Below, in pieces: positions 55,478-64,000 of a stretch of 64,000 bases of DNA. The stretch spans positions 62,001 through 126,000 of the forward strand of contig JASISA010000019.1 in assembly GCA_031771865.1 (NCBI GenBank). The letters are read 5' to 3'. Source of the DNA: Nothophaeocryptopus gaeumannii (Eukaryota > Ascomycota > Dothideomycetes > Mycosphaerellales > Mycosphaerellaceae). Under the pieces are notes generated by a model. The model did no database searches. It had not been told where the DNA came from and worked only from the letters and a program-made list of their open reading frames with translations. A program made the translations under genes and the position numbers. Every line of letters starts with the position of its first letter. Within the stretch, counting starts at the first letter, position 1.

Positions 55478-56530
55478 TGGCGAGAAGGGCGGTGATGCAT
55501 AGACAGTCGCCAGATTGACGGTTTGGGGAGTTTATTGGGGTTCGCTGGTAATGGATTGGTCTGATTAGGTAAACCTTTTGTGCGACTGACGCGGTACCAG
55601 TCGCTGAGATGTCAAGACGTCGAGTGGTCCGTGAAGTTGGCCAGCGTTCACGTTGATGTTGGTCGCGGTCGAGTAAGAAGAAAGTGCAGAATGAGAATCT
55701 TGCGTCCTTGCGCAGATGCCTGTTCCGGGCGGTGCCCAAGACCACCTGAGTTGGCAGATGCTGATGAGTTCGAAGCGTCCCGTCCGTCACACGCACCTGG
55801 CTGAGGGTTATCCAAAAGGCCGGCTCACTTCGGAGATCTGCTGTCGAGGGAGTGGATTTGCGCGCGCGCGAGGCCCGAAGAACGTTCGAGCCGGAAAGAA
55901 AACGAGCGACTGGATGCTGTTCTTGAACGAGCGACGAAACAATGACAGCAGATGCGAGTAATTGGCAGGCCGAAGGAGTGGCAGTGCGCACAAAACAGAC
56001 AATGCACCCGCGGTTGGGTAGCCAAAGTGTAGTTGGATATCTCGTAGCAGGGCCGTCCGTGGCGCGAGGTTGATGAGGTCTCCCGGACAGGCCTCTGAGT
56101 CGTCTTCTGGCAGGACAAGGGAGGACTGCCGAGGATGGAGCCCTGGTATGCCCTTGCTCGCGATTAGAATTCGGAAACGCAAGGCGTGAAACTGTGAAGC
56201 CAGATGATTGAGATTATGGTGGGGCTGGGACGTGTCACGGCCGCGGGCTTCAATCGCAAATCGTGGTAGACAAAAAGTGAGGCTCGACAAAGGCCGGAAA
56301 ATGTGAGGAAGCGAAGGCCGCCCTTTTCTTGTGAGAGGTCAAACGTGCGAGCGTGCCAGAAGAGAGGACGAGCGCGGGACCTTCACATCTTCATACTCTC
56401 GTGCTGCACTGGCTGGTGGTGGTGTGCTGTCATTATAGAGTGTGATCGTGGTCAAGGGACTTCGCAGGCACAGAGTAAGAGGGAGCCAGCCGCAGTCAAA
56501 CGTCAAACGGCTGCTTGTGCGCAAGTGCCG

Positions 56531-56560
56531 TCGGTCAGTCGGTCAGTCGGTCAGTCGGTC
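56531..56560. repeat. octamer tandem repeat (TCGGTCAG)
   Basis: Three perfect copies plus a six-base partial. Related GTCAGTCAG-like words recur within the next 100 bases. Confidence 0.85.
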
Positions 56561-57272
56561 CTCGTCTCTTGGAAGTGGGAATCCAAAGGTGCGGTCTGAG
56601 CGCCGTTGTTGTCAGTCTCAAGTCAGTCAGGTGGGAGGTCGGTGTCAGTCAGTAGTGTCAGCGGGCAGAGGAAGGAGACTCGCGGCGTGCAGGAGCACTG
56701 GTCAATGGGTGCCGGGCTGCGCTGCAGGAGGAGTGACTGCAGGTCGCAGGTCGCAGGTCGGAGGTCGTTGGTAGGTGCGGCGAGCGTCTTTGCAGACCGG
56801 GATGTCAGGATGAGAGAGGCTCCGAGCGGAGGCACAACGCACAGGATCGCCGTGGCCGTTTGTGGCAGCCCAACCTTCAGGAATCAAGGATCATAACGCA
56901 AGAGAGGCGTAAGCTGGAGAGCAGCAGCGATTGGCCGGCGAGGACAGTGCTGCAAGCAAACCACGCCGAATGGGCTCTGCAGGTCCTGCTTAGTGTACCA
57001 GCGGCGACGGCCAGAGAGCAGGATTTGTTTGTTTGATGGATATGACCGGAATGCCTGCACGTTTGGGCCGCTGGGCCCAGTTACATCGATGATAGACGGG
57101 GCCGGATGGAGACGAAGCGGGATGGGGGCGATAGATGATAGCGGGATAGGCCGTAATGGAATCAGTGTAAGGGTAAGGGTAAGGGGCCTGGTTAGGTGCT
57201 AATGAGCCACATGAAGAGGAGCAGCAGACGCAGCGGGAGCTCGGGTTGCGCGCGTGCTAGGTACAGCATTTT

Positions 57273-57314
57273 AGCATTCAGCATTCAGCATTCAGCATTC
57301 AGCATTCAGCATTC
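57273..57314. repeat. heptamer tandem repeat (AGCATTC)6
   Basis: Six perfect copies of AGCATTC plus a degenerate seventh, followed by a CAGCAC/CAGCAT-type hexamer tract to about 57362. Confidence 0.9.
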
Positions 57315-59290
57315 AGCATCCGCACCAGCATCAGTACCAGCACCAGCACCAGCATCAGCAGAGCTCCCGAGCGGAAAGGTCGAGGTCGACTACAGTAAGC
57401 TGCCCGGTCCGATAAGGTGTGGTGTCCTGATCTCTGCTGTGCCGTTAAACTTTACACTAGCCTGCTCTGCGATCCGATGCGAAGCGATGGGCTGCTCCTT
57501 TCTCATCATCACCATTGATCCCGGCCGATACTGCACGCTGCCCCCGACACAACAGCGTCGTGTAGCGCCGCGCCTTCACCATCGAAACATGCGAACATGC
57601 TGCGACTGATGACGAAATGCAAGGGATGGGATGCCGCCGCAGAGTTTGGTGTCGAGTGCATCTTAGCGGCGCATGTCCAGGCCTGGTACCTGCAGGAAGC
57701 GTTGTTTTGTGCCTGATGCCAGATCCCGACAGCGAACTCCGACTGGTGGATCCCATGGCGCTGGCAAAAGACAGGTCGCCGGGTTGAGAGCCTCGCCGCC
57801 CAGCAGCTGGCGCCGATTGATTGCTTTCCCCCGTCCACTCACGCCCAATGCGCAACATCGCCCATATTGATGATCAGCACTCAGCTGCGGTGGTCGGGCA
57901 CAACGGCATATGGCAGTGGCACCTCACGTGGCTGTGCTCGGGACTTGACGCCGATCAATGAAACCGGGCGAAACGGTCGCTCTGCACTTCTTTCCCTGCC
58001 TCAGGACCTTGAAACCTCTGAGCGAAGTCACCGGTGTGTGAAGTCGCCCACTGCAGTAAGCTCAAACACGGCCATTGCCCTGCGATTGTGCGCCGCTGTC
58101 CATGCACGCCTCGCGACCACTTCGTAGTGTGCCTCGTTGCGCAGGACACCAAACCGCTGTCTCCTTGCCGTATGTACTTCTCGCGTGCTTCGCTCGCCGG
58201 AGCCTGAGACAAGCTTCCACGTGCTGAAACAATAGCTCCGTTCCTCTTCGCGCAAGAGCAGACATGAGGAAACAGACTTCGACCGACGTGTAGCTTTATC
58301 CAACCACCGCTAGGCCACGTTACGGTTCAGCGGCATCGCGAATGATCGGCGTACTCGGCTGTCGGCCAGTTGCAGATCGCTGTCGGGACAGCAGGTCAGG
58401 TCACACCGCAGAGAGAACAGGGGAATGAGACCTGTGAGGCGACGCGAGATGACCCGGACTGGGCAGCATACAGTAGCATGAGCACAGCATCTGTCGTCGG
58501 GCATTTATGACGAACGCAGACGCCGCCGAGCATGTCCATAGATGAAGGCGACCGAGTTTTCCCTCATCATCATTCATCAGGCTTCGACAAAATCCCCTCT
58601 CTGGCCTGTTGCAGCCGTCGCAGCCACGCGGCTAATCCGGATATACACGGGTAATGTGACTTGAGCTTGAGCTTCCAGAAGCCCGGTTAGCACCGCCGCT
58701 TTGACTAGGATTTCCTCGACACGACAACAGACACATCAAACGATACACTGCCCGCCCCCATCGCCGCTTGGCTTCTCTTGTCGAAAGCCTCGTCTCACTT
58801 AGGACCGTCGAGCCGGTGGAGGAAACACGACATCTCCTTCAGGGTCAAACCTATAGCACACATTTTAAGAGCCGTAAAGGTTAGGCCAGCTGCAACATCA
58901 AAGGGGTATCCCAGATATCAGGACCGCCAGACGCTACGTTCTCACCAACTGCTGCTTCACGGCTGCTAGTGCCTTGATGAGCCCGCTCCGCACATGAAAT
59001 CTTCTCGCTATTCGTCAAAATCACCTGGCGTCGAAGTAATGGATAACACAAACGTTTTAGTGGTCTTGCCTTCTATGTAGACGAGTCGTATGCCGCCACC
59101 TCGACCAAAACCAGGTCCCTGTCCCCAACACGTCCATCCGGACCATACTACGCCGGCCGTTGCAGAGCGGCGCGCAAACTTTTTGCTCCCCACATCGTGG
59201 AGGATGCGATGGGTATCACGCGACAAACATGTTGAAGGTTGTTGAAACACCGGCGAAACTAAACAAACAACGCATCTATGATCTATGCCA

Positions 59291-61305
59291 TCATGATGAG
59301 GCCGTGTACGTCTTCCTGGGGAAAGGGTAACTGTGAATCCTGTCAGCGGAAGGCGCGGCTTGCGAGTTTTCCGCGATGCCAAAACATACGAAGGACCAAG
59401 CTCACGCAGGCTTTGGGCGGCGAGCCACGAGCCCATGTCGACACATGTTTCAATGGACTTGCCCTGAACAGCACCCGCGAAAAATCCGCCAGCGAAAGCA
59501 TCGCCAGCGCCAGTCGTGTCGACGATCTCGTCCTTGTTGATAGGGTGGACTGGGAATGTCTTCACGTCGTGCTCGCCCTGGACGGCAATAATCGTCGGGT
59601 CGGTACCTTGAGTGATGATGGCAATTCGCTTGCGCTGCTTGTTCTCCTTTGGCACATTGGCGAGGGCCTTGGCAATAGTCGGAATGTCGTGGGTGTTGAG
59701 CTCATGCGAGTCAGCGTACGCAATGGCCTCGGTCTCGTTACCGACAACGTAATCCCAGTAAGGTGCGGTCTGGTCGAGAGGTTCCTTGAAGAACTGCGGA
59801 ATGAACGGCGCGGAGAGTGAAAAGATAAACGGCTGTAGATCGTGTCAGTATGTCAACCATCCTTGAGCCGATTGAGAAACCCCAGCCTACCTTGTTATTT
59901 TTCGCAGCTTCTTCGGCGAGCGCCAAAACGGCTGGCACGCAGACTGTCAAATGGTACCCACCGACGAAGTATGCCTTCGCCTTCTCTGCGACGCTCCAGT
60001 TCTCCTTCAAGTGTTCGATCTTGTAACAGTTCGCAGCTGCAAGATCTGTGCACATGCTTCGGTTGTGTCCTGTAATGATCACACCACACCGACCGGTTGG
60101 CTCTTTCTCATCATACCGGTATCGCACTGCGAGACCAGCCTGTTTATTGGCATCCTGAAGAATCTCGGCGTACTTGTCCTTGCCGACGCAGCCGAAGAAG
60201 ACGACAGAGTCAGGGGGCAGAAGGTACTGTAGGAACACCAGTTAGCTTTAATGGCCCTTGAGCTTCTTGAAACGTAAGCTGTCGCATCACATCAACCAGA
60301 CTGCACGCTCTTTCGCACTGCAGCAACCACATAATGTGTCGGTCATCAACTGGCTCATGCCACCAGAAGTGCAGCAGGCGGACAATGCAGAGCAGCCACT
60401 TCTGCAGGCTGCAGCCATTGATCACAAGCATGAACTCAGCTCTCCACTGCAAGGCTCGACTTCGTGGTGGATGCGGGATCTAGCTCTCTCCATGCAACCC
60501 TCTCTTGTTCACTGAAGAAGCTCCAGCTGTCAGAGCACTCCTCACCGCGATGTAGCCTTCGTGTTTCATGTTCAGACTTCCCGCCGGCATGATCAGTCGA
60601 TACCGAAGTTCCCACCAGATGCAGGAACAACAAAGCGCGGGTCACGTGGGTGCAGAGTCAGGTCGTGCCTGCTCAGCACCAGCACAGCGGCAACCAGACC
60701 GACAACCCTCTGCATACAGTGCGAACCTACGATGTCCATTCTTCTCACACCGGTGGTAGAAGTGAAATTATGCTTCAGGTTCCGGTGCCACTGACGTTTT
60801 GCTCGCGAGTTCCATCTCTTTTCTCCGGAACCTTCCGCCTCTTCACTCATGTCTTCAATTGCATGAAGGAGAGCTCGAAGACAGGAAACGTGTGACATAC
60901 CTGTGCTCCTCGAGCGGTGTTCTGAGCCGCACCACCAGCCAACAGCTTCGCATCACGGTTGTTCATAAGCTCATCGTAAAGCGTGAGGTGCTGCTTCTCG
61001 GCGAGGATAGCATCGTTGGCCTTGAGGCCGTATTGGTTGAGGAGGGCTTCGTCACTGTCACGTAGAAAATGTCAGAGTCAGTGAACCGGAAGGAAGCATT
61101 GAGAGCCAATCAAAGGGTTCTCTCGAATCAGTGAACAGTTCCACACGAGGTATGAATCCTGAATCAGGAACGTTGACTGCTCATGAGGATTTGTATGGCG
61201 TAGCCATTGGGAGAGTGAGGAAACGCAATGCAGCACATACCCCTGACCCTGGATGTCCAGCAGCGGATTCTCCAAGCAGAGAAGCTCGTATGAGTGATCG
61301 GCCAT
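59291..61305 (-). CDS. ADO1: adenosine kinase
   Basis: Exons 61305..61241, 61054..60901, 60226..59891, 59832..59390 and 59330..59291 give 345 residues, the family length. The start reads YELLCLENPLLDIQGQG, exon 2 carries LLAGGAAQNTARGAQ (substrate-binding Gly-Gly), exon 3 opens YLLPPDSVVFFGCVGKDKY, and exon 4 holds DTTGAGDAFAGGF with the catalytic base Asp296. The last exon restores the usual end SYPFPRKTY. The enzyme phosphorylates adenosine to AMP with ATP and keeps the S-adenosylmethionine cycle moving by removing adenosine. Intron 1 is 186 nt and intron 2 is 674 nt, unusually long here. An in-frame extension upstream of the ATG could add a mitochondrial presequence. Confidence 0.93.
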
Positions 61306-61882
61306 CGTGGATGTTGCTTTGGAGGTTGAGAGGTGTCGTGGGAGAAAAGCTTGAGAATGTTGTGAGGAAAGGAAGAGCGTTGGAGTTTTTCCAGGGACGA
61401 ACGTGTCCCTCACTGCAGGTGCCCCGCCACGCCCGCCAAACCTGGAGACCGATGACATCGCCGAAGCTGGCCGGCTCAACATCATCGCTCTCCGAAGCAC
61501 CACTTTTGAACATGGCATCCGAATATTAACTGCACTGTTGTGACTTTTTCGCAGGGGACTTGCGTACTTGCAGACTTTTTCTGCCAAGGCCAGTCAGCGG
61601 CAAATAGACCTCAGCACATTCGAACTCTGATGACGAGTACGAGACGTCTGGAGAGGCCTGATGTGATGTCGACAAGGTCATATCATTATGCGTGTATAGT
61701 CTTGCTCAACAACCTCGCATCAAGCGGGTGGAGCTCTGATTCATCTGTTTGGGGAAATTGTCTCAAGGGTATCGAACACCATACCAATGCTGAACGCCGC
61801 CCGACTGTACTAATCCGCTGAAACGCAACTAAACCCAGACGACCATGTGCCTGCCCGCACGCACTGCCCATACGAAAAGATC
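61306..61882. other. spacer between adenosine kinase and CSC1-like gene
   Basis: About 580 bases. The part next to adenosine kinase stays open in its frame up to 61587, with ATGs at 61482 and 61485 (see findings). The rest shows nothing. Confidence 0.45.
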
Positions 61883-64000
61883 TCAGAGAGCAATGAGATC
61901 GACGTTGCTAAAGTCCGGCGGACTGCGCCTAAAGACCACTCGGCCTTTTCCATCCAGCGCAGTGCCCTTGTTGCTCATCCAGATGTTCGTCTTTTCCTCC
62001 CCATCGACCTTGACCGTGCTCATCTTCTTAGCTCTCTTAATCTCATCATCACTGACACCAAGACTGTCACGCGGAATCCACACGACCGGGCGTCTGGCAC
62101 GTAGCGCAGAGTGCTGGAAGGCATACCTGACCAGAACGTCGCGGTCCTCTGGACTCAGATCCTCGAGTTCATCCGCAAATCCACTAAAAAGTACGTCTCC
62201 CACGGTATGCTGAGCTTCCGGATCTTCCGACCGTTCGTTCTCGCGCACTGGCTTGCCATCGGCGAGGTATCTCAATCGAGCGACAGCTTCGGGAGCGGCC
62301 TTTTTCCATGCGTCTGACTTCCAGACTGGCTTGGATTCTGAGCGTTTATGCCAACCTGAGCCCTTCTGTCCGGATCGTGGGTTTTTCTCGCGAACCTCTG
62401 GCGATTGGGAGCCCGACTTTCCCCATCGGCGACGCTTAGCCTGTCCCTTCTCCACGTCTCTACCATGATGGTCCACGTCATGCTCATCTCTTTCCTCTTC
62501 CTCGAGCACATCTTGAATGTCTTGTTTGTCCTCGCTCTGGTTGAGTGGAGCGAACTTGCTGGCTTGCGCCTTAGCAAACGCCTCATCGCGAATGACAGCT
62601 TCGTCTTCAAGGGTGATTGGCAGGTACTGGAATAACGGTTTGCAAGCCATGTTCATCAGCCATTGGAACACGATCGTGACAATCATAACGACGATCATGA
62701 TGACTGCCTGGGGTATGCTGACAAGCTTATTGTGGGTGTCGGTCAGAGTGAAGAAGAGTCCGATCAAGCATAGTTCCAGAACATACAGACCAGTGAATAG
62801 CTGATTGACCGCGACGGGGAAGAGCAAGCCGCCAGTATCGTGCCTGAATTGATAAACGTATAGAACGTTGTATCGATAGACAACCCAGAAAAGGCCAAAG
62901 ATGAAGATCAGGAATACCAGAATTAAAGGTGAAATAACCGAGTAGATCAAACCGATCACGGCAAAGTTGGTGAAGGGCGGGAAGAACGTGCCCCACTGCA
63001 CATTATTCAGGACAGTCTGTCGTTTCCATTTCGCCCGCGCCGTGGAGTCGAGTAGAGGAGCGAGTAGAAACCATCCAAGAAGACTCGCAACCTGAACAAG
63101 TGCGGACGCTGAGTTCGACAGGGCCTGAACCGTCAAGTAGGAAAAGAAGTATGTCGACGCCTTGGGCAAGTTGGTGGCCAGAGTCCTGACGATGCTGCCG
63201 GGATCGCTGGCAAAATCCTGAAAGAAGGCTATCAGGCCTCCGGAAATCGTGACGACCAAGAAGACTTGAATGAACAAGAAAGCGAAGTACCAAGCCTGCA
63301 CTCCGAGTTCTCTGTCGTTTCCGGTTGCCACTCCTTGCTGTTTGATCAACAGTCGGAATATTATCGGCACAAGCAAGAGAATCAAACTCAGCAGTATGGG
63401 TGGTAGGACACCCTGAATAATACTGATGACAGCGTCCGGCGCGTCTGCCAGCCATGAAAGCCAGGGCACAACTTCTGCGAGCGTACCGACTTTGTTGACC
63501 AGCGATGTGAATGCGACTGGGATGGCGTAGAACACTATCAAGCCAGCGCAGACGAGGAGGACCAGTGTTGTGCGGAGGTAGCGCTCCCACCATTTGATCG
63601 ACAGATTGTCCCAGATCACGTCGTCAGGGCTTATTTCCACAAGCCTTGGAGCCATATGTTGCGGAATATGATGACTGAGAGACTGACAGCACATGTGAGC
63701 CGCCACTTGATGATTGAACTGAATGAAGGCCGAGTTCATGAGGGGGAATTTGTCAATGTCGTTCTGATCAGTTTCGATCTCCAGGTTGAGTCTGGCTAAT
63801 TCGCGGCGTAGATGATAAATCCGATCGACCTTCTTGCCGACAAGCGGGATGCCTGGGAACCAAGTTGGACTGAACAATGGTAAACGTATGGTCTCGCGGT
63901 CATTGGACTCCACGAAACGACGCCAATATGGCTCTTCGTCTTGATCTTCGTCCCATTCCTTGTCGTATGCGTCGGGATAAGGATAAGCCTCTTCATCATC
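61883..64000 (-). CDS. CSC1/OSCA-like (DUF221) calcium-permeable channel, 5'-truncated by window edge
   Basis: The frame is open to the last base of the window, so the N-terminus lies outside; about 705 residues are visible. The first 150 are the cytosolic PHM7-type domain (YHLRRELARLNLEIETDQND, SAFIQFNHQVAAHMCCQSL, DDVIWDNLSIKWWERYLR). A seven-helix RSN1/DUF221 membrane domain follows (VLPPILLSLILLLVPIIFRL, YFFSYLTVQALSNSASALVQ, TFFPPFTNFAVIGLIYSVIS). The C-terminal tail of about 220 residues is long and charged, ending in a conserved-looking VVWIPRDSLGVSDDEIKRA segment. Family members are osmosensitive or mechanosensitive cation channels of the plasma membrane or endomembranes. No intron is seen in the visible part. 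Confidence 0.9.
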   Translation of the reverse strand, partial: DDEEAYPYPDAYDKEWDEDQDEEPYWRRFVESNDRETIRLPLFSPTWFPGIPLVGKKVDRIYHLRRELARLNLEIETDQNDIDKFPLMNSAFIQFNHQVAAHMCCQSLSHHIPQHMAPRLVEISPDDVIWDNLSIKWWERYLRTTLVLLVCAGLIVFYAIPVAFTSLVNKVGTLAEVVPWLSWLADAPDAVISIIQGVLPPILLSLILLLVPIIFRLLIKQQGVATGNDRELGVQAWYFAFLFIQVFLVVTISGGLIAFFQDFASDPGSIVRTLATNLPKASTYFFSYLTVQALSNSASALVQVASLLGWFLLAPLLDSTARAKWKRQTVLNNVQWGTFFPPFTNFAVIGLIYSVISPLILVFLIFIFGLFWVVYRYNVLYVYQFRHDTGGLLFPVAVNQLFTGLYVLELCLIGLFFTLTDTHNKLVSIPQAVIMIVVMIVTIVFQWLMNMACKPLFQYLPITLEDEAVIRDEAFAKAQASKFAPLNQSEDKQDIQDVLEEEERDEHDVDHHGRDVEKGQAKRRRWGKSGSQSPEVREKNPRSGQKGSGWHKRSESKPVWKSDAWKKAAPEAVARLRYLADGKPVRENERSEDPEAQHTVGDVLFSGFADELEDLSPEDRDVLVRYAFQHSALRARRPVVWIPRDSLGVSDDEIKRAKKMSTVKVDGEEKTNIWMSNKGTALDGKGRVVFRRSPPDFSNVDLIAL

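Larger units (their letters stand above)
55478..59290. other. long intergenic stretch with short tandem repeats
   Basis: About 3.8 kb with no gene I can support. It contains several short tandem arrays between 56.5 and 57.4 kb, listed separately. Part of it must be the promoter of the Gln-rich gene and the 3' UTR of adenosine kinase. Confidence 0.4.

Noticed and set aside
57168..57184. Telomere-like GTAAGGGTAAGGG run
   Set aside because: The unit is TAAGGG, not TTAGGG, with under three copies inside a region of mixed short repeats; not a telomere relic.

Overview
This window looks like nuclear DNA of a filamentous ascomycete (Pezizomycotina, perhaps a Dothideomycete; the class is inferred from overall protein look only). 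Genes have few, short GT-AG introns (mostly 49-95 nt) with CTAAC/CTAAT-type branch sites. The gene set is fungal: VPS16, mitochondrial PSD1, class II cAMP phosphodiesterase, adenosine kinase, a CSC1-type channel, MFS transporters. Two repeats carry the C-to-T scars of repeat-induced point mutation (RIP). All family names come from reading the translations; no database search was run.

Layout. 1-10 kb: the 3' part of a DUF2421/aromatic-acid-exporter-like membrane protein, an SMP-30/gluconolactonase-like protein, a secreted DUF3237 protein, VPS16, an intronless MOSC-flavin reductase-ferredoxin fusion, and a small secreted protein. 11-14.6 kb: a run of damaged or doubtful genes (a wrecked coiled-coil gene, an adjacent coiled-coil gene with a confused 3' end, an open frame with one stop, and a retropepsin-like gene split by one in-frame stop). 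14.9-20.8 kb: PSD1, a HERP/Usa1-like ubiquitin-domain membrane protein and a coiled-coil protein, all apparently intact.

20.9-29.3 kb is a nested transposon block. The outer element is a Helitron-type RepHel relic on the + strand (helicase middle region, PIF1 helicase domain, Gln-rich tail, and a candidate 3' hairpin plus CTAG end). It is interrupted by a Tad/I-like LINE on the - strand (ORF1 with CCHC knuckles; ORF2 with endonuclease and reverse transcriptase). RIP is extreme in the Helitron core, milder in the LINE and nearly absent at the Helitron's right end.

30-42 kb is transport and metabolism: a GIT1-like MFS permease, a TDT/SLAC1-family anion exporter with one in-frame stop, a GFA/CENP-V zinc protein, an AMP-dependent ligase, an MFS sugar transporter and a PDE1-type cAMP phosphodiesterase. 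42-64 kb is gene-sparse: a Bni4-like bud-neck protein, a small membrane protein, a Gln-rich conserved protein, adenosine kinase and the 3' part of a CSC1/OSCA channel, separated by 2-5 kb stretches in which I recognise no gene and which hold several short tandem repeats.

I did not find a convincing new multi-gene system. The most informative features are the RIP-graded nested transposon, the set of single C-to-T-type nonsense codons in otherwise coherent genes on both sides of it, and a possible mitochondrial form of adenosine kinase.
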